Below the pieces are notes generated by a model. It was not told the origin of the DNA. It ran no database searches and saw nothing but the letters and a program-made list of their open reading frames with translations. Position numbers and translations under genes: made by a program. Below, piece by piece: positions 60,932-64,000 of a DNA stretch of 64,000 bases. The stretch's first letter is position 1, and each line of letters starts with the position of its first letter. Source of the stretch: JBGTCD01 sp041749015 (lineage in GTDB: Bacteria > Bacteroidota > Bacteroidia > Cytophagales > Cyclobacteriaceae); NCBI GenBank assembly GCA_041749015.1, contig JBGTCD010000064.1, forward strand, positions 1 to 64,000. Reading direction: 5' to 3'.

Positions 60932-61699
60932 CTACCGGTCAAGCCATGCTTTGAAGTCATTCACCCTTTCCCTGCTCACAATCACTTCTCCCAGGTCCTG
61001 GGCCTCTGGCAACACCAGCTTGAGCCTGCTACTGCTGTAAGCGTACATTTCCTGAATGGCCTCTGCGCTCACGATCATCTGCCGGTTAATTCTGAAAAAT
61101 TTCTGAGGATTCAGCATCCTTTCGATCTGCTCCATGGTAGGGTCCAATAGATGCCGCTTGCCATTTTTTGTTTGGGCAAAGCTGCCCTTTTCCCGACTAA
61201 AAATAAATTGGATCTCCGATACCGGCACTGCTACCAGACGCTCTCCCGTCCTGACTAAAAACCTATTCCGGTAATTCCCCTCAGGCGCAAAAATGTTCTG
61301 CATTTTTACCGGGTCATAATCATTGCTGGGCATGGCCGCAGTCTGAAACCAATGATAGTATTTTTTAATGGCCTCGTACAATTGCTTTTCTTCTATGGGC
61401 TTCAACAGGTAATCAATACTGTTGACCTTAAAGGCCTTTAAGGCATATTCATCAAATGCCGTAGTAAAAATTATTGGGGCCGAAATTTTTACTAAATCAA
61501 ATATTTCAAAGCTCAGCCCATCTCCGAGCTGGATGTCCATAAAAATCAGATCTGGTTGCGGATGTGCCAAAAACCACTCCGTGGCAGATTTTACAGAATC
61601 TTTTACGGCCAAAATTTCCATAGGGAGTGGGTAGCCCTCTAGTTGACTTTGAAGGCGACTCGCAGCCCTTGGCTCATCTTCTATAATCAAGACTTTCAT
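60932..61699 (-). CDS. LytTR response regulator
   Basis: 255 residues: receiver domain with Asp8, phospho-acceptor Asp55 in LIFMDIQLGD, and Lys in YLLKPIEEKQ; then a LytTR DNA-binding domain with FFRINRQMIVSAEAIQEMYAYSSSRLKLVL. It pairs with the LytS-type kinase, whose stop overlaps this start by 4 bases. Targets unknown; direct repeats for LytTR would be sought upstream of the operon. Confidence 0.95.
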   Translation of the reverse strand: MKVLIIEDEPRAASRLQSQLEGYPLPMEILAVKDSVKSATEWFLAHPQPDLIFMDIQLGDGLSFEIFDLVKISAPIIFTTAFDEYALKAFKVNSIDYLLKPIEEKQLYEAIKKYYHWFQTAAMPSNDYDPVKMQNIFAPEGNYRNRFLVRTGERLVAVPVSEIQFIFSREKGSFAQTKNGKRHLLDPTMEQIERMLNPQKFFRINRQMIVSAEAIQEMYAYSSSRLKLVLPEAQDLGEVIVSRERVNDFKAWLDR

Positions 61700-62751
61700 T
61701 TCTTTGGCTGAATGTATGGTAGGGAAACGGTATATTGCCCTCCGGATTCATCAATCTTTATGCTTTGATTGCCTAGTAGCTCATACCTGGAATTGATATT
61801 ATTCAACCCGATACCCAGCGACTCATCCCGTGTATTTTTTAGCTGTAAATTATTGGAAACACTGACCGCCTGATCAGATACTTTTATTTCAATATTCAGT
61901 GGCTCGGCTTTTGCAATGACATTATGCTTAATGGCATTCTCTACCAGCATTTGCAGGGTAAGGGGCAGAATTTCAGCCTTCGGAACCTCATCCGGCATAA
62001 CAAGAGATAAATTCTCACCATAGCGCATTTTGAGTAGGTACACATAAGATTTTACAAATTCCAGCTCGTCTTTAAGGGTGGCTGTTTCCCGATGACTAGC
62101 CTCCAGCACATACCTGAATACCCGTGATAATTCCTGTACAAAATCTTTTGCTTTATCCTGGTCTGTGTGAATCAAATCAGTCAACACATTGAAACTGTTG
62201 AAAAGAAAATGAGGGTTGACCTGATCTCTGAGAGAATTAAACCTGGCCTGGAGATTTTCTCTTTTCAACTGCTCTGAGGCTATGGCTGCCTGTTTCCATC
62301 CTATGAGGAAGCTTCTGCTGGTAAAAAACGCACCAATGATCAGGGAAATATACATGGGCATGGTAGCATTGCCTGCAATAAACTTCCAGGGTATTTTATC
62401 AAGAGGAAACTCCCCCTTAATAATGCCTATAAAAACCACAATGAATAGGAATCCAACAATAAACGAATAAGTGCCAACTGTAAAAATATCTACGAATAGT
62501 CTTTTGACAGGCACCTTGATCCATGGCCACCGCCGACTATTAAAATCTATAATCTGCTGGATGCCACCCATGAGAATCAAAGTAATCAAAAATGAATAAA
62601 AAAAATCTTCCTTTAGGCGCCATAAATGCTCCAGAGACAAAAAGCATTTGGGACAGAACACTACCATAAGGCCAAGGCTGATCACCATAGAAATGACTAC
62701 TAATTGCCAAAGGCTATTGAATATTTTCTTTTTCTCCCCTTTTGTTTTCAC
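61696..62751 (-). CDS. LytS-type sensor histidine kinase
   Basis: 351 residues with four membrane helices in the first 150, then the His_kinase core RDQVNPHFLFNSFNVLTDLI with the phosphorylated His, YVYLLKMRYGE, and LPLTLQMLVENAIKHNVI; the ATPase ends GLGLNNINSRYELLG in short form (GIGLNN). Partner of the LytTR regulator. No separate sensor domain, so it probably senses within the membrane. Confidence 0.94.
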   Translation of the reverse strand: MKTKGEKKKIFNSLWQLVVISMVISLGLMVVFCPKCFLSLEHLWRLKEDFFYSFLITLILMGGIQQIIDFNSRRWPWIKVPVKRLFVDIFTVGTYSFIVGFLFIVVFIGIIKGEFPLDKIPWKFIAGNATMPMYISLIIGAFFTSRSFLIGWKQAAIASEQLKRENLQARFNSLRDQVNPHFLFNSFNVLTDLIHTDQDKAKDFVQELSRVFRYVLEASHRETATLKDELEFVKSYVYLLKMRYGENLSLVMPDEVPKAEILPLTLQMLVENAIKHNVIAKAEPLNIEIKVSDQAVSVSNNLQLKNTRDESLGIGLNNINSRYELLGNQSIKIDESGGQYTVSLPYIQPKK

Positions 62752-62773
62752 GGTCTAATGATAGTTAATATTT

Positions 62774-62824
62774 CAAAAAAAACTACCTGAGCTGCTCTTA
62801 CAGTTTTTGAAAAGCAGTCTCAGG
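62774..62824 (-). terminator. Terminator after the TPR gene
   Basis: On the minus strand CCTGAG-A-CTGCT (62813-62824) pairs with AGCAG-CTCAGG (62786-62796) with one bulge, followed by TAGTTTTTTTT. It closes the TonB-receptor/TPR transcript before the kinase gene. Confidence 0.8.
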
Positions 62825-62839
62825 CAGTAATCTTAAGGT

Positions 62840-63490
62840 TTATGGGCAAGATTGCGCAACGTTAGTGGCCCATTCTTTTCCCCAATCCGGGGCATAAGGT
62901 GTAGGCTTCTCAAAGCTATCAAACAAATCAAGGCTCTTTTTTATCAAACCACAGCCTTTCTCAGGTCCTGTTCCGAAAAACTGCGCCATACCCAATTCCA
63001 TCTGACCGAGCATGAGGGTCGCCCTGGGATTTGCCGAATTAATAGCCAAAGCTTTTTGGAAGGCTCCTATAGCTTTTGGCGACATGGACTGCCCTCTGGT
63101 AGCCGGATCTACAGAGACTTTGAGCATGTAGCAATACCCCTGAAGGGCTATAAGCTCACTTTCCATTGGGGCGCGCTCAAGGCCCTTACTGATCTGCTTC
63201 AAAGCATCATCCCAATGGTTGTCTTTAGCTTCCATATCCTCAGTGTAATTGGCCATTTTGATATTTGCAAGTCCGGCAAAGTAATAAGGCTCCCAATGGT
63301 CCGGTGCCGCCTGGGCTATTCTTTCAAATACATTAACTGCATTTTTCAGGTCCTGAGCAGACTGCGCCTCATTCATCTGTTTTAGCCCATTTAGCATGGC
63401 TTCTTCCAGAGCATCATTTGCTTTGGCATCGTACATTATCACCATTAGCAAAGCAACGGTGGTAGCAATTAATAAAAGTTTAGTTTTCAT
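62840..63490 (-). CDS. Secreted TPR-repeat protein
   Basis: 216 residues: signal peptide ending AKAN, then helical repeats of TPR type (LKNAVNVFERIAQAAPDHWEPYY, ALKQISKGLERAPMESEL, AIGAFQKALAINSANPRATL). Two Cys near the C-terminus may form a disulfide. It starts 11 bases after the TonB-dependent receptor gene ends and shares its terminator, so it is likely the periplasmic partner of that receptor. Confidence 0.83.
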   Translation of the reverse strand: MKTKLLLIATTVALLMVIMYDAKANDALEEAMLNGLKQMNEAQSAQDLKNAVNVFERIAQAAPDHWEPYYFAGLANIKMANYTEDMEAKDNHWDDALKQISKGLERAPMESELIALQGYCYMLKVSVDPATRGQSMSPKAIGAFQKALAINSANPRATLMLGQMELGMAQFFGTGPEKGCGLIKKSLDLFDSFEKPTPYAPDWGKEWATNVAQSCP

Positions 63491-63501
63491 AATTTTAAAT
63501 T

Positions 63502-64000
63502 TTAAAGTTGGTCTAATTGATTTTTGGTTTTGTCTTTTGAAAGGGTAATGAAGATTCCCAGAAACAGAAATCTAAGAGCCGGTTGACCCACTGCTTCCAT
63601 AGGGTAATGTCCTTCGCCATCAGGCTGGAGGGCATGGCGGTACCCGAAAATATTTTCCCTGCCCAGTAAATTGGTGGCAGAGAAATAAAAAATCACATGG
63701 GGCCGATACAAATAAGCTGCATTAAAACTTAAATCCATAAATGCAGGAGTCCGGCCATTCATGAAGCTCTCCTCATTGGGGTCATGGTAAGGCCTTGGGC
63801 TGGTATAGGAAAAGGTAAAGCCCGCCTGGGTTTTTATTGGTACTACAAAATATTTGGTGACCAGGGAGAAATTATGGGCAGATGCAAATGATGGCACTGC
63901 TTCCTCCAGAAAATCCATGGACAACCTTCTGGTATCAAGGAAGGAATAGGATATCCAATAATCAGCATTTTTAATTGTTTTTTGATCCCTCCAGAATATA
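63502..64000 (-). CDS. TonB-dependent receptor, C-terminal part (runs off the window)
   Basis: The frame is open to the window edge. It reads FWRDQKTIKNADYWISYSFLDT, then SFASAHNFSLVTKYFVVP and GRTPAFMDLSFNAAYLYR, the last strands of a TonB-dependent receptor barrel. The apparent start near 63924 is internal. The start and plug domain lie beyond the window. First gene of the operon with the TPR protein. Confidence 0.85.
   Translation of the reverse strand, partial: IFWRDQKTIKNADYWISYSFLDTRRLSMDFLEEAVPSFASAHNFSLVTKYFVVPIKTQAGFTFSYTSPRPYHDPNEESFMNGRTPAFMDLSFNAAYLYRPHVIFYFSATNLLGRENIFGYRHALQPDGEGHYPMEAVGQPALRFLFLGIFITLSKDKTKNQLDQL

Noticed and set aside
1..64000. tRNA, rRNA, prophage or insertion sequence
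   Set aside because: No cloverleaf, rRNA block, phage structural gene or transposase was recognised on either strand.

Overview
The window reads as a chromosomal segment of a Bacteroidota bacterium, most likely order Cytophagales. Supporting signs are promoters of the Bacteroidota type (TTTG near -33, TAnnTTTG near -7) with no Shine-Dalgarno sequences, the TamL lipoprotein form of TamA next to TamB, many short lipoproteins, TonB-dependent receptors with carboxypeptidase-like N-domains, DUF4295 beside rpmG and ftsY, a LytS/LytTR pair, and families such as DUF6787, DUF6132 and DUF4286. Assignment below order is not possible by reading alone. No rRNA, tRNA, CRISPR array, prophage or complete insertion sequence was seen.

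Left part (1-7.4 kb) is an AT-rich accessory stretch: small lipoproteins, a class II Fic protein, a scar holding the 3' ends of a serpin gene and of a tamL-like gene, a two-gene lipoprotein operon with a putative HEFGH metalloprotease, a lipoprotein inorganic pyrophosphatase and a DUF3010 protein. From 7.4 to 16.4 kb, minus-strand genes encode envelope assembly (tamB-tamL) and a quinone-detoxification-like pair (MhqO/MhqD types). From 16.6 to 22.7 kb, plus-strand genes encode a lipoprotein, an AlkC-like DNA repair protein, a DUF2752 protein, cytosolic pyrophosphatase and a tricorn-type protease.

The centre (22.7-52.5 kb) is mostly housekeeping: gltX with ridA, a histidine kinase, the detached F1 pair atpD-atpC, ruvB, an RluA-type synthase, a TonB-dependent receptor, rhomboid protease, rplU-rpmA, nrdB-nrdA, a small sulfur/metal cluster (DUF2892, DUF6132, HMA, rhodanese) behind a Crp/Fnr-type palindrome, OsmC and ZIP proteins, and the block rpmB-pepP-rpmG-DUF4295-ftsY-apbE.

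After rocD lies a second accessory island (53.9-55.9 kb) with a lipoprotein gene broken by one stop codon, another lipoprotein, a RelE/ParE-type toxin-antitoxin pair and several families of hairpin-forming repeats. The right end carries a Na/Pi cotransporter, a TlpA-like lipoprotein, a LytS/LytTR two-component system, a secreted TPR protein and the 3' end of a TonB-dependent receptor.

I did not find a clear new defence or biosynthetic system. The most unusual material is the repeat-rich toxin-antitoxin island, the serpin/tamL scar, the interrupted lipoprotein gene, and the Crp/Fnr-type operator in front of the sulfur/metal cluster.
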